Position numbers and translations under genes: made by a program
NCBI GenBank assembly: GCA_900696645.1
Contig: CAADGV010000020.1
Location: 1 to 64,000 of the forward strand
Length of the DNA: 64,000 nucleotides
Source of the DNA: an uncultured Chlorobiota bacterium
Lineage (GTDB): Bacteria; Bacteroidota; Ignavibacteria; UBA10030; UBA6906
Direction: 5' to 3'
The notes under the pieces: model-generated
The model's input: the letters and a program-made list of their open reading frames with translations, nothing else
Databases searched by the model: none
Told to the model about the DNA's origin: nothing
In this document: piece after piece, positions 25,908-34,603 of the stretch
Numbering within the stretch: the first letter of the stretch is position 1
Layout of the letters: every line of letters starts with the position of its first letter

Positions 25908-27206
25908 ATGGCGACGAAGTACTACATCGAGGATTTGTCGAAATATGTTGGTGAAGAAGTCACATTGCAGGGCTGGCTCTACAACAAGCGGTCGAGCGGC
26001 AAGATACAATTTCCGATTTTGCGTGACGGGACAGGAATCGTTCAAGGGGTTGTGGTGAAGTCGGCGGTGAGTGAGGAAGTATTCGACAACGTCGATAAAC
26101 TGACGCAGGAATCCTCGTTTGTTATGAAGGGGAAAGTCAGAAAGGAAGAGCGGGCGCCCGGTGGCTACGAGCTTGATGTGACGGATATCCGGATTATTTC
26201 GATTGCGCACGACTATCCGATAACGCCGAAAGAACACGGCGTCGAATTTTTGATGGATCGGCGGCATCTCTGGCTTCGGTCAAACAGGCAGCATGCTATC
26301 TTGCGCGTTCGACATCAAATCATAAAGGCAATTCGTGAGTTCTTCGACAACCGCGGATTCACTCTTGTTGATTCTCCTATTTTCACTCCCGCAGCCTGCG
26401 AAGGAACCTCGACGTTGTTCGAGACGGATTATTTCGATTTGGGGAAAGCATATCTCACACAATCCGGCCAGCTGTACGCGGAAGCATCGGCGATGGCATT
26501 GGGAAAGGTGTACACGTTCGGCCCGACATTTCGTGCGGAAAAATCGAAAACCCGCCGTCATCTTACAGAATTCTGGATGGTTGAGCCGGAAGTGGCGTTC
26601 AACGATTTGAATGACAATATGGATTTGGCCGAAGAGTTTCTTATCTACATCGTTCAATCTGTTTTGAAGAATCGTGCAACGGAGTTGAAAACGCTTGAAC
26701 GGAATACGTCGTTTCTGGAAAAAGTCCAGAAGCCGTTGCCAAGAATCTCGTATGACGAAGCTGTCGACATCCTCCACAAAAAAGGGCTGCCGTTTGAATG
26801 GGGAGGTGATTTAGGTGGAACGGACGAAACCGTCATCTCCGAACAATTCGATCGCCCTGTGATGGTACATCGCTATCCTGCAGAAATCAAGGCATTCTAC
26901 ATGAAGCGTGATCCGCAAAATCCCAAAGTGGCGCTTGCGGTTGATGTGCTTGCACCCGAAGGCTACGGCGAGATTATCGGCGGAAGCCAACGTGAAGATG
27001 ATCTCGATGCGTTGTTGCAGCGAATCAAAGAACATAACCTGCCGCAATCAGCGTTTGAATGGTACCTCGATTTGCGGCGTTACGGCAGTGTGCCGCATGC
27101 CGGGTTCGGGTTGGGCGTGGAGCGGACGGTGTCGTGGATCTGCGGACTTGACCACGTGCGTGAAACGATTCCGTTTGCACGCATGATCTATCGTTTGACT
27201 CCCTGA
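25908..27206 (+). CDS. asnS: Asparaginyl-tRNA synthetase
   Basis: 432 aa, normal length for bacterial AsnRS. Charges tRNA-Asn. N-terminal OB-fold anticodon-binding domain ([19 protein letters not shown]) at 18-110. The class II catalytic core follows: motif 1 region [15 protein letters not shown], motif 2 [20 protein letters not shown], and motif 3 [16 protein letters not shown] near the C-terminus. The core residues fit AsnRS rather than AspRS (shorter, no GAD insert). The start at ATG 25908 has only a weak GGGC stretch upstream. Confidence 0.95.
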   Translation: MATKYYIEDLSKYVGEEVTLQGWLYNKRSSGKIQFPILRDGTGIVQGVVVKSAVSEEVFDNVDKLTQESSFVMKGKVRKEERAPGGYELDVTDIRIISIAHDYPITPKEHGVEFLMDRRHLWLRSNRQHAILRVRHQIIKAIREFFDNRGFTLVDSPIFTPAACEGTSTLFETDYFDLGKAYLTQSGQLYAEASAMALGKVYTFGPTFRAEKSKTRRHLTEFWMVEPEVAFNDLNDNMDLAEEFLIYIVQSVLKNRATELKTLERNTSFLEKVQKPLPRISYDEAVDILHKKGLPFEWGGDLGGTDETVISEQFDRPVMVHRYPAEIKAFYMKRDPQNPKVALAVDVLAPEGYGEIIGGSQREDDLDALLQRIKEHNLPQSAFEWYLDLRRYGSVPHAGFGLGVERTVSWICGLDHVRETIPFARMIYRLTP

Positions 27207-27216
27207 AAGTGGGGCC

Positions 27217-28122
27217 ATGCTTCGGGTAGCCAATCTCCGAAAAGACTTTTCCTCGATCCGGGCGGTTGACGGAGTTTCGTTCGACGTAGAGCGTGGACAA
27301 ATCTTCGGCCTCATCGGGCGGAACGGGGCAGGCAAAACCACCACAATCCGGATGGTGCTGAACATCCTACAGCCTGATGCCGGTGAGATTACGTTCGATG
27401 CAAAGCCCTTCTCCGACCAGACCCGCAATATCATCGGATACCTTCCCGAGGAACGCGGACTATACAAGAAAAGCAAACTCCTCGATACCATTCTTTACTT
27501 TTCCGGATTACGAGCAATGCATCATCACGCAGCGAAAGCCGAAGCCAAGAAATGGCTCGACCGCTTCAGCCTCATGCCGTATGCCGACAAGAAAGTTGAA
27601 GAACTTTCCAAAGGCAACCAGCAGAAAGTTCAGTTCATCACATCCATCATTCACGATCCACAACTGATAGTTCTCGACGAACCCTTCTCGGGTCTCGACC
27701 CCGTCAATCAAATTCTGTTCAAAGACATCTTTCTCGATTTGAAACAGAAAAGCAAGGCGATCATCTTCTCAACACATCAAATGGACCAGGCCGAAAAGTT
27801 GAGCGATGAGATTTGCCTGATTCACCACGGGCGTGTTGTACTGAACGGCTCGATCCGTGATGTGAAGAAACGCTACGGCAGCAACTCCGTGCATCTGGAA
27901 TTTGAGGGAGATGGCGCGTTTCTTCGCAGCCTTCCGGGACTCAAAGACGTAATCATGTATGAGAATTCAGCAGAGCTTCAATTCGCAGATGGTTTTAACC
28001 CGCAACAGATTTTGCCGGAGATTGCAGCAAAACTCGAGTTACGCAAGTATGAATTGCGGGAACCCTCACTCGAATCCATCTTCATACAGACTGTCGGAGA
28101 AAAGGAAGAGGCGAAGGCATGA
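27217..28122 (+). CDS. ABC transporter ATP-binding protein (NatA-like)
   Basis: 301 aa. ATPase of an ABC-2 type exporter. Walker A GRNGAGKT (34-41), Q-loop region GYLPEERGLYKKS, signature LSKGNQQK, Walker B LIVLDEPFSGLDP, switch His in FSTHQM. The last 90 residues are the C-terminal extra domain seen in NatA-type ATPases. It starts 10 bp after asnS and overlaps the permease gene by 4 bp, so it pairs with it. Substrate unknown; NatAB homologues export Na+ or act in lipid or toxic-compound efflux. Confidence 0.93.
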   Translation: MLRVANLRKDFSSIRAVDGVSFDVERGQIFGLIGRNGAGKTTTIRMVLNILQPDAGEITFDAKPFSDQTRNIIGYLPEERGLYKKSKLLDTILYFSGLRAMHHHAAKAEAKKWLDRFSLMPYADKKVEELSKGNQQKVQFITSIIHDPQLIVLDEPFSGLDPVNQILFKDIFLDLKQKSKAIIFSTHQMDQAEKLSDEICLIHHGRVVLNGSIRDVKKRYGSNSVHLEFEGDGAFLRSLPGLKDVIMYENSAELQFADGFNPQQILPEIAAKLELRKYELREPSLESIFIQTVGEKEEAKA

Positions 28123-29366
28123 ACAAGGCGATTGTTGTTGCCAAGTGGGAATATTTTGAGAAAGTAAAAAGCAAAGCCTTTTTGCTCGGCTTGTTTATCA
28201 CTCCGCTGATTATGGTGGGCATGGGGGTGTTGCCGGGACTTCTTGCAGGCAAAGAAGATGAGTCAACAAAAATTGTTGGGGTTATTGATGCAACGGGCGA
28301 GTTGTTCGAGCCGCTGCGACAAAGGATGGAAAGATACACGCTATCAAAAGGCCAACCAAACTACATTCTGCAGCACATCGCGGTCGGGAATACGGTGGAT
28401 ATTGCGGAAGCCGTTGCTCAAGCCGATGCGAAGGTTGAAGGCGATGATCTTGAGGGATACCTTGTTCTTGGCTCAAATGCGCTGAATGATAGCGTGATGG
28501 AATACAGGTCGAAGACAGCAGGCGATTTTCGTCTTATTAACAGACTTCAAGATAACCTGAAGAACATTCTTTCCGAGCGGAAATTTCGCGAACGAGGCAT
28601 TGACCCCGCGGTGATGAATGAACTGCGCGTTGCTCTCGACATCAAAACTGTGAAAGTGACGAAAGAAGGGGGGGAGGAAACAAGCTTCATGAAGACGTTT
28701 TTCTCCGCTTACGTGTTTCTGATGGCGCTCTTCTTCTTGATACTCACATCCGGTCAATTGCTTGTGCGGAGTGTATTGGAAGAGAAATCGAACCGAATCA
28801 TTGAAGTTCTTGTCTCGTCCTGCACACCTTCCGAGCTGATGATGGGGAAGGTGCTCGGCTTGAGCGCGCTTGGGTTTACGCAAATCGGTTTTTGGGCGTT
28901 GATTGCCCTGGCTTCTACAGCGAAGTTCGGCACGTCGGCACTTCCGCCGGCAAATCAAATGCTGCTGATGCTTGTGTATTTTGTGCTCGGCTACTTGTTC
29001 TACTCGGCCATCTTTATCGCGTTGGGCACCCCTGTAACAACGGAACAGGAAGCGCAACAAATCAACGGCTATCTGGTTATGTTTCTGATTCTGCCGGTTG
29101 CCCTCGTCGTGCCGGTAATGCAGCAACCGAATGCCCTGTGGGTGAAAATCGTGACATACATTCCCCTTATGACACCGACCTTTATGGCGCTACGGATTCC
29201 GATTCAAATGCCGTCGCTATGGGAGATTGTCGCGACAATCGTCATCATGATTATCTCAATCTATTTCATGATGATTGTAGCTGGGAGAATTTTCCGGGTT
29301 GCGATACTTGCAACGGGGAAGAGGGCAAGCCTCGGTGAATTGGTGAGATGGGTGAGGGAAGGGTGA
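28119..29366 (+). CDS. ABC-2 type permease (NatB-like)
   Basis: 415 aa. N-terminal membrane segment (AFLLGLFITPLIMVGMGVL) after a cytoplasmic start MNKAIVVAKWEYFEKVKSK. A large extracytoplasmic domain follows (about 45-185), then five or six membrane segments in the C-terminal half (FFLILTSGQLLVRSVLEEKSNRIIEVL onwards). The EEKSNRIIEVLVSS motif is the hallmark of this permease family. It is coupled to the ATPase by an ATGA overlap; probably one dimeric exporter. Confidence 0.92.
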   Translation: MNKAIVVAKWEYFEKVKSKAFLLGLFITPLIMVGMGVLPGLLAGKEDESTKIVGVIDATGELFEPLRQRMERYTLSKGQPNYILQHIAVGNTVDIAEAVAQADAKVEGDDLEGYLVLGSNALNDSVMEYRSKTAGDFRLINRLQDNLKNILSERKFRERGIDPAVMNELRVALDIKTVKVTKEGGEETSFMKTFFSAYVFLMALFFLILTSGQLLVRSVLEEKSNRIIEVLVSSCTPSELMMGKVLGLSALGFTQIGFWALIALASTAKFGTSALPPANQMLLMLVYFVLGYLFYSAIFIALGTPVTTEQEAQQINGYLVMFLILPVALVVPVMQQPNALWVKIVTYIPLMTPTFMALRIPIQMPSLWEIVATIVIMIISIYFMMIVAGRIFRVAILATGKRASLGELVRWVREG

Positions 29367-29373
29367 GTATTGA

Positions 29374-29526
29374 CATGATGTGAGGAGCGAGAACGTGAGA
29401 GTTGAGGAGAAGATGGAATCGTACGAATACGGAAAGTTCGGGTGGATTCTTGATCCCGAAGGCAATAGAATTGAACTATGGGAGCCGATTGACGGCCCCT
29501 TGGAAAACGTAGAACCAACGAAATGA
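29374..29526 (+). pseudogene. C-terminal remnant of a VOC/glyoxalase-superfamily protein
   Basis: A 43-codon frame from GTG 29395 (open back to the stop at 29371) encodes VRVEEKMESYEYGKFGW, then ILDPEGNRIELWEP, and ends at TGA 29524-29526. The stretch YGKFGWxxDPEGNRIELWEP is the well-known C-terminal beta-alpha unit of VOC proteins such as PhnB-like glyoxalases, including the Glu metal ligand. The N-terminal two thirds are absent; the permease gene ends just upstream. I read it as a gene relic left by a deletion, not an intact gene. Confidence 0.7.
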
Positions 29527-29539
29527 AAGAGATGACGCG

Positions 29540-30052
29540 ATGAAAAATCTTGTGCTGAACATGAAACGCATTGCCTTGATTGTTGTTGTGCTTGCCGCGT
29601 ACGGCTCGTCCGGCGCACAAGTTATCCTGCCATCAAAGCAGAGTACGAGTCTGCGCGAGAACGTGTTCGGGCTTGGTTTCTTTGGCGGAGCCTCCGGCGG
29701 AATCGGGTTGAGCTTCCGTCATCACTTGCCCTCGCCTCTCAGCTATCAAATCACCGGCGGCATTATCAAAATTGACGGCAAGTTACGGTCGGATATCGGC
29801 GCAGAGATACATTACGACCTGGCCCGGGGAAGCGGCACACGCTTTTTCGTTGCCGGAGGATTTGGGTATTACTATTCGGGAACGGACGGCAAGAACGAAA
29901 TGAAATCAGCAACCCGCGGCGGTTTCGGACTTGGCGGCGAATGGGTGATGAGCGGCGGGTTGCATTTTCTGGCGGAAGGAATGTTCACATTCTTCAGCGA
30001 CGGGAATATTCTGCCGTTACCGCAGATTGGATTTTACTACTACTTCTACTGA
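29540..30052 (+). CDS. Small outer-membrane beta-barrel-like protein
   Basis: 170 aa. Signal peptide MKNLVLNMKRIALIVVVL to SSGAQ (a second in-frame Met at 29561 would also give one). The mature part alternates short Gly/aromatic-rich beta-strands (FGLGFFGGASGGIGLSF, RFFVAGGFGYYYSG, GGFGLGGEWVM). It ends QIGFYYYFY, the aromatic C-terminal strand typical of barrels inserted by BamA. About eight strands, OmpW/OmpA size class. No closer family is identified. Confidence 0.75.
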   Translation: MKNLVLNMKRIALIVVVLAAYGSSGAQVILPSKQSTSLRENVFGLGFFGGASGGIGLSFRHHLPSPLSYQITGGIIKIDGKLRSDIGAEIHYDLARGSGTRFFVAGGFGYYYSGTDGKNEMKSATRGGFGLGGEWVMSGGLHFLAEGMFTFFSDGNILPLPQIGFYYYFY

Positions 30053-30170
30053 CGATGTTCTTCGAGTAGATAACAAACGGGGAAAGGAGATTTTTCTTTG
30101 ATTCTCTTCCGAATTTCTCATACCTTAAGTTAGTTCGTCTGAACCGTTTCCACCATTCTTTGACACATCC

Positions 30171-30680
30171 GTGACTGTTGAATTAGTTCTGTTTTACCTT
30201 TTCGGCTCGGTTGCCGTGGGGACCGGGCTGGGTATGATTTTGCAACGCAATGCACTTCTCAGCGCGCTACTGCTCGTCGGAAACTTCTTCTGTATCGCCG
30301 CCTTGTACTTGTTACTTCAGCAACAATTCCTCGCAGTTATTCAAATCGTTGTATACACGGGCGCCATTATGGTGCTTGTTGTTTTTGTGATTATGTTGCT
30401 GAATCTCGCGGAGGATCATCCCCGGCCAAAGAAGAACTCAATGCAGTATTCCATTGCCGTTGCCCTCGTGATCGGTTTTTTGGTTGAGTTGGTGTACATT
30501 CTGATGTTCACAGACCGGGCCCCGGCCGGATTTCATCCCGAAGCCGGAAAATTAGGAACGGTCGAATCAATCGGCGATGCGCTTTTCAACAAATTTATGC
30601 TGCCGTTTGAGGTGGCTTCTGTGTTGCTTCTCGTGGCCGTTGTTGGTGCCGTACTTCTTGCCAAGAAACGTCTCCCTTAA
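30171..30680 (+). CDS. nuoJ: NADH-quinone oxidoreductase subunit J
   Basis: 169 aa from GTG 30171. Membrane-arm subunit of complex I with five membrane segments; TM3 contains the family's pi-bulge region ([20 protein letters not shown]). Normal length for NuoJ. First gene of the co-oriented series J-K-L-M; the peripheral-arm genes nuoA-I are not in the window. The gap of 118 bp before it should hold the promoter. Confidence 0.95.
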   Translation: MTVELVLFYLFGSVAVGTGLGMILQRNALLSALLLVGNFFCIAALYLLLQQQFLAVIQIVVYTGAIMVLVVFVIMLLNLAEDHPRPKKNSMQYSIAVALVIGFLVELVYILMFTDRAPAGFHPEAGKLGTVESIGDALFNKFMLPFEVASVLLLVAVVGAVLLAKKRLP

Positions 30681-30688
30681 TACCTTCG

Positions 30689-31000
30689 ATGACCATCTCC
30701 CTTGACCTTCATATGTATCTTGGATTGAGTGCAATGCTGTTTTGTATTGGCGTTGCAGGCGTTCTGACGAGACGCAATGTTATCGTCGTGTTTATGTGTA
30801 TCGAATTGATGTTGAATTCCGTGAACCTTTCACTTGCAGCATTTTCGTCGCAACTTGGCGACCCAACCGGACAAGTGCTCGTATTTCTCGTCATGGCTGT
30901 GGCGGCTGCAGAGGCTGCCGTGGGGCTCGCAATAGTTATTGCGCTGTTCCGCAACAAGCAGACGGTGAACATCAACGACATCAATATCCTGAAATGGTAA
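30689..31000 (+). CDS. nuoK: NADH-quinone oxidoreductase subunit K
   Basis: 103 aa, three membrane segments. It carries the conserved buried acidic residues in membrane helices 2 and 3 ([15 protein letters not shown] with Glu36, and [15 protein letters not shown] with Glu72), which form the central proton pathway between NuoH/A/J and the antiporter-like subunits. 8 bp after nuoJ. Confidence 0.96.
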   Translation: MTISLDLHMYLGLSAMLFCIGVAGVLTRRNVIVVFMCIELMLNSVNLSLAAFSSQLGDPTGQVLVFLVMAVAAAEAAVGLAIVIALFRNKQTVNINDINILKW

Positions 31001-31038
31001 CATACACAGCCGGATTTTGAAACTGAGAACTTGACACT

Positions 31039-32973
31039 ATGCCCTTTCAATTAATCAGTATTGCAGTATTCCTTCCGCTTGTCGGATTTCTCATCAACGG
31101 ATTGCTGGGTTCGAGAATCAAATCCGAAAAAGCAATCGGCGTTATCGGCAGCGCTACCGTCGGCATCAGCTTCGTCATTGCCTGCGCAATGTTCTTCGAC
31201 ATGCTCGGCTCGCCACCTGAAGAACGTTCCCACATTATTGAGATATTCAAGTGGATTGCTGCAGGGTCACTCAATGTGAGTTTCGCATATCAGATCGACC
31301 AGCTTTCGATCCTGATGATGTTAATTGTGACCGGCGTCGGCTTCCTGATTCATGTTTACTCCATCGGGTATATGCACGGCGACCCGGGCTTCTGGCGGTT
31401 CTTCGCGTATCTCAACCTCTTCATCTTTGCCATGCTCAATTTGATTATGGCAGATAATTTCTTGCTTCTGTTTTTGGGGTGGGAGGGAGTTGGACTCTGT
31501 TCGTATCTGTTGATCGGTTTCTGGTACGACAGAAAATTCGACAAGGGAACAACCGGCGATGCGGCAAAGAAGGCGTTCATCGTGAACCGCATCGGCGATT
31601 TCGGGTTCCTGATCGGTATGTTCTTGATATTTGAGATGTTCGGAACTCTGACGTTCAAAGATGTATTCACGCAAGCCTCCACCTTGAGCGTTGGCAACAC
31701 GACAATTATGTGGATGACTCTGGCGCTGTTTCTTGGAGCCACAGGCAAATCTGCACAGATTCCTCTCTTCGTCTGGTTGCCCGATGCAATGGCAGGCCCG
31801 ACGCCCGTCTCGGCCCTTATCCACGCCGCAACCATGGTTACCGCCGGAATTTACATGGTAGCCCGATGCGCAGTTCTGTTTGCGCTTGCACCAACAACAT
31901 TGATGGTTGTTGCGATTGTCGGTGCAACCACGGCATTGTTTGCAGCGAGCATCGGACTTGTACAAAACGATATCAAGAAAGTCCTCGCATACTCGACCAT
32001 CAGCCAGCTCGGCTATATGTTTCTTGCGCTCGGCGTCGGGGCATTTGCCGCCGGTCTTTTCCACGTAATGACGCATGCGTTTTTCAAAGCGTTGTTGTTT
32101 CTCGGATCCGGCGCCGTTATTCATGCAATGCATGACGAGCAAGATATCCAGAAAATGGGCGGACTGAAGAGTCATCTTCCTATCACCTACAAGACGTTTC
32201 TCGTCGGAACACTTGCCATCGCGGGAATTCCGCCGCTTGCCGGCTTCTTCAGCAAGGATGAGATTTTGTGGAAAGCATTCTCCGGCGGATACTGGCCCTT
32301 GTGGGTGATGGGGTTGATCGGAGCGGGACTCACAGCATTCTACATGTTCCGTCTTCTCTCGCTTACGTTTGAAGGGAAACCGCGATGGGATCAACATCAC
32401 CTTCATCCGCATGAAGCTCCAAAAACAATGGCTGTTCCCCTCATTGTGTTGGCAGGACTTTCGGTTGTTGGTGGATTTGTCGGCATCCCCCACAGTCTCG
32501 GCGGCGGCAATGCTATTGAGCAGTGGCTTGATCCCGTATTCGAAGTCGCAAACCGAAAGATGTTTCTTACTCCACACGCGGTTGTTCCGCTTGAGTATGT
32601 GTTGATGATTGCATCGGTTCTGGTTGCATTGGCAGGAATCTGGCTGGCGCGAACCTGGTATCTGAAGAAAACAGAAGTTCCCGAACAACTGGCGAGCCGC
32701 AACCGTGGAGTGTACAATCTGTTCCTCAACAAGTACAAAGTCGATGAACTGTACGATGCAATAATCGTGAACCCGATTCTGAAGACGTCGGAGATGTTCT
32801 TGTGGAAGGTTTTCGATGTGAAGATTATTGACGGTATCGTGAACGGCATCCCGAGATTGATCGGCATGTTCAGCGGTGTTGCCCGCAAAATCCAGACGGG
32901 TGTTACACAAAACTATGCGCTCGCATTTGTTCTGGGTGTGGTTCTCATTCTTGGTTTTCTGATCACAAAATAG
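31039..32973 (+). CDS. nuoL: NADH-quinone oxidoreductase subunit L
   Basis: 644 aa. Distal antiporter-like proton-pumping subunit of complex I. Key residues are present: Glu149 in FLGWEGVGLCSYLL (TM5) and Lys237 in GATGKSAQIPLF (TM7), followed by PDAMAGPTPVSALIHAATMV. The C-terminal lateral helix (about 560-620, rich in NLFLNKYKVDELYDAI) reaches back along the membrane arm and ends in an extra membrane segment. 38 bp after nuoK. Confidence 0.97.
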   Translation: MPFQLISIAVFLPLVGFLINGLLGSRIKSEKAIGVIGSATVGISFVIACAMFFDMLGSPPEERSHIIEIFKWIAAGSLNVSFAYQIDQLSILMMLIVTGVGFLIHVYSIGYMHGDPGFWRFFAYLNLFIFAMLNLIMADNFLLLFLGWEGVGLCSYLLIGFWYDRKFDKGTTGDAAKKAFIVNRIGDFGFLIGMFLIFEMFGTLTFKDVFTQASTLSVGNTTIMWMTLALFLGATGKSAQIPLFVWLPDAMAGPTPVSALIHAATMVTAGIYMVARCAVLFALAPTTLMVVAIVGATTALFAASIGLVQNDIKKVLAYSTISQLGYMFLALGVGAFAAGLFHVMTHAFFKALLFLGSGAVIHAMHDEQDIQKMGGLKSHLPITYKTFLVGTLAIAGIPPLAGFFSKDEILWKAFSGGYWPLWVMGLIGAGLTAFYMFRLLSLTFEGKPRWDQHHLHPHEAPKTMAVPLIVLAGLSVVGGFVGIPHSLGGGNAIEQWLDPVFEVANRKMFLTPHAVVPLEYVLMIASVLVALAGIWLARTWYLKKTEVPEQLASRNRGVYNLFLNKYKVDELYDAIIVNPILKTSEMFLWKVFDVKIIDGIVNGIPRLIGMFSGVARKIQTGVTQNYALAFVLGVVLILGFLITK

Positions 32974-33031
32974 AAAGCAACGGCACGAAGAGGCTGGTGC
33001 AGCTTCTTCGTTGACAAAGTTAGACTGATCT

Positions 33032-34603
33032 ATGAACGAACATCTCCTTCTTTCGACAGTACTTCTCATTCCGTTGGCCGGGGCAATAGCCATTGCCTTT
33101 ATCGGAAGCGAGTCGAAGAATCTTATAAAAATGCTGGGCATGGGATTTTCACTCGCTGCATTTGTTGTTTCGGTATACATCTTCGTCGTGTTCGACGGCT
33201 CGAACCCGAATATGCAGTTTGTCGAATTCAAAGAGTGGATTCCGAGTCTTCACGTCTCATACCATCTCGGCATCGACGGCATGTCGCTGTTGCTTGTTGT
33301 TCTCACCACGTTCCTCACCCCGATTTCGTTGCTGGCCTCGTGGGAATCCGTTCAGAACAAGCTGAAGGGATTCATCATCTCGATGCTTGTGCTTGAAGTC
33401 GGAACGCTCGGCGTGTTCATGGCGCTTGACATGTTCCTCTTCTACGTATTCTGGGAGGCAATGCTGATCCCGATGTACTTTATCATCGGAATTTGGGGCG
33501 GGCAGGATCGTATTTATGCTGCCGTGAAGTTCTTCCTCTACACGATGTTCGGCAGCTTGCTGATGCTGGTTGCAATCCTGTGGCTCAGTTATTATGCCAG
33601 CGAACAGCCCGGCGGCTACTTCACAACGAATCTGATGGAGTTGTACAAGGTTGCCCCTTCAATTCCGATGGATATCCAAACATGGATGTTCCTCGCATTC
33701 GCGCTCAGCTTCTGCATTAAAGTCCCGCTGTTCCCGTTGCATACCTGGCTACCCGATGCACACGTGCAGGCGCCAACTGCAGGCTCGGTGATACTTGCAG
33801 GCGTGCTTCTGAAGATGGGAACATACGGCCTCGTCCGGTTCTGCCTGCCGCTGTTTCCGTATGCGACTTTTGAGTTTATGCCGTATCTCGCGGGCTTGGC
33901 AGTTGTCGGGATTATTTACGGCGCGCTTGTTTCCATCGTTCAGCCCGATATGAAGAAGCTCGTTGCCTACTCGTCCGTATCACATCTCGGTTTTGTCGTA
34001 CTCGGCATTTTTGCCCTGAATCAGGAGGGAATGCAGGGAGGAATCATTCAGATGATCAATCATGGTTTGTCGACAGGCGCACTCTTCTTGTTGGTGGGAA
34101 TGATTTACGACCGGAGGCACACTCGCATGATAAAGGATTTTGGCGGACTTGCGAAGTCGATGCCGGTATATGCAGCCTTCTTTATGATCGTGATGCTGTC
34201 ATCGGTCGGGTTGCCGGGATTGAACGGATTCGTTGGCGAGTTCTTGATTCTCCTTGGCGCATTTAAATCGCAGCTTCTCGCAAACCGTTGGTTTGCTATC
34301 CTCGGCGCCAGCGGCGTCGTGCTCGCTGCAGTGTACTTGTTGTGGAGCTATCAGCGCATGTTCTTCGGGAAGCTTGAGAATCCTGAAAACAGGAATCTGA
34401 AGGACATGAACCTGCGTGAATGGGTTGTGTTGGTTCCTGTTATTCTGTTCATCGTGTGGATCGGCATTTATCCATCAACGTTTCTGAGCAAGTCAGAGGC
34501 ATCGACAAAGCAGCTCATTCAACAAATCCACGATGCCCGTCGCGGCGCCCAGGTTGGAACCGCGGAGCGTATCGCCGTTCCGGAGTCGCGCACGATAGAA
34601 TGA
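33032..34603 (+). CDS. nuoM: NADH-quinone oxidoreductase subunit M
   Basis: 523 aa, 14 membrane segments. Antiporter-like pumping subunit of complex I. Glu142 (FYVFWEAMLIPMYF, TM5) and Lys230 (FCIKVPLFPLHTWLPDAH, TM7) are present, as are the later HLGF and LPGLNGFVGEF motifs. Its last codons overlap the start of the NhaD gene by 4 bp, so the Na+/H+ antiporter is translationally coupled to complex I. Confidence 0.97.
   Translation: MNEHLLLSTVLLIPLAGAIAIAFIGSESKNLIKMLGMGFSLAAFVVSVYIFVVFDGSNPNMQFVEFKEWIPSLHVSYHLGIDGMSLLLVVLTTFLTPISLLASWESVQNKLKGFIISMLVLEVGTLGVFMALDMFLFYVFWEAMLIPMYFIIGIWGGQDRIYAAVKFFLYTMFGSLLMLVAILWLSYYASEQPGGYFTTNLMELYKVAPSIPMDIQTWMFLAFALSFCIKVPLFPLHTWLPDAHVQAPTAGSVILAGVLLKMGTYGLVRFCLPLFPYATFEFMPYLAGLAVVGIIYGALVSIVQPDMKKLVAYSSVSHLGFVVLGIFALNQEGMQGGIIQMINHGLSTGALFLLVGMIYDRRHTRMIKDFGGLAKSMPVYAAFFMIVMLSSVGLPGLNGFVGEFLILLGAFKSQLLANRWFAILGASGVVLAAVYLLWSYQRMFFGKLENPENRNLKDMNLREWVVLVPVILFIVWIGIYPSTFLSKSEASTKQLIQQIHDARRGAQVGTAERIAVPESRTIE

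Noticed and set aside
31321-33231. 636-codon minus-strand frame opposite nuoL/nuoM
   Set aside because: Cys/Arg/His-rich mirror of a membrane protein gene; the opposite strand encodes conserved NuoL. A shadow caused by codon bias.
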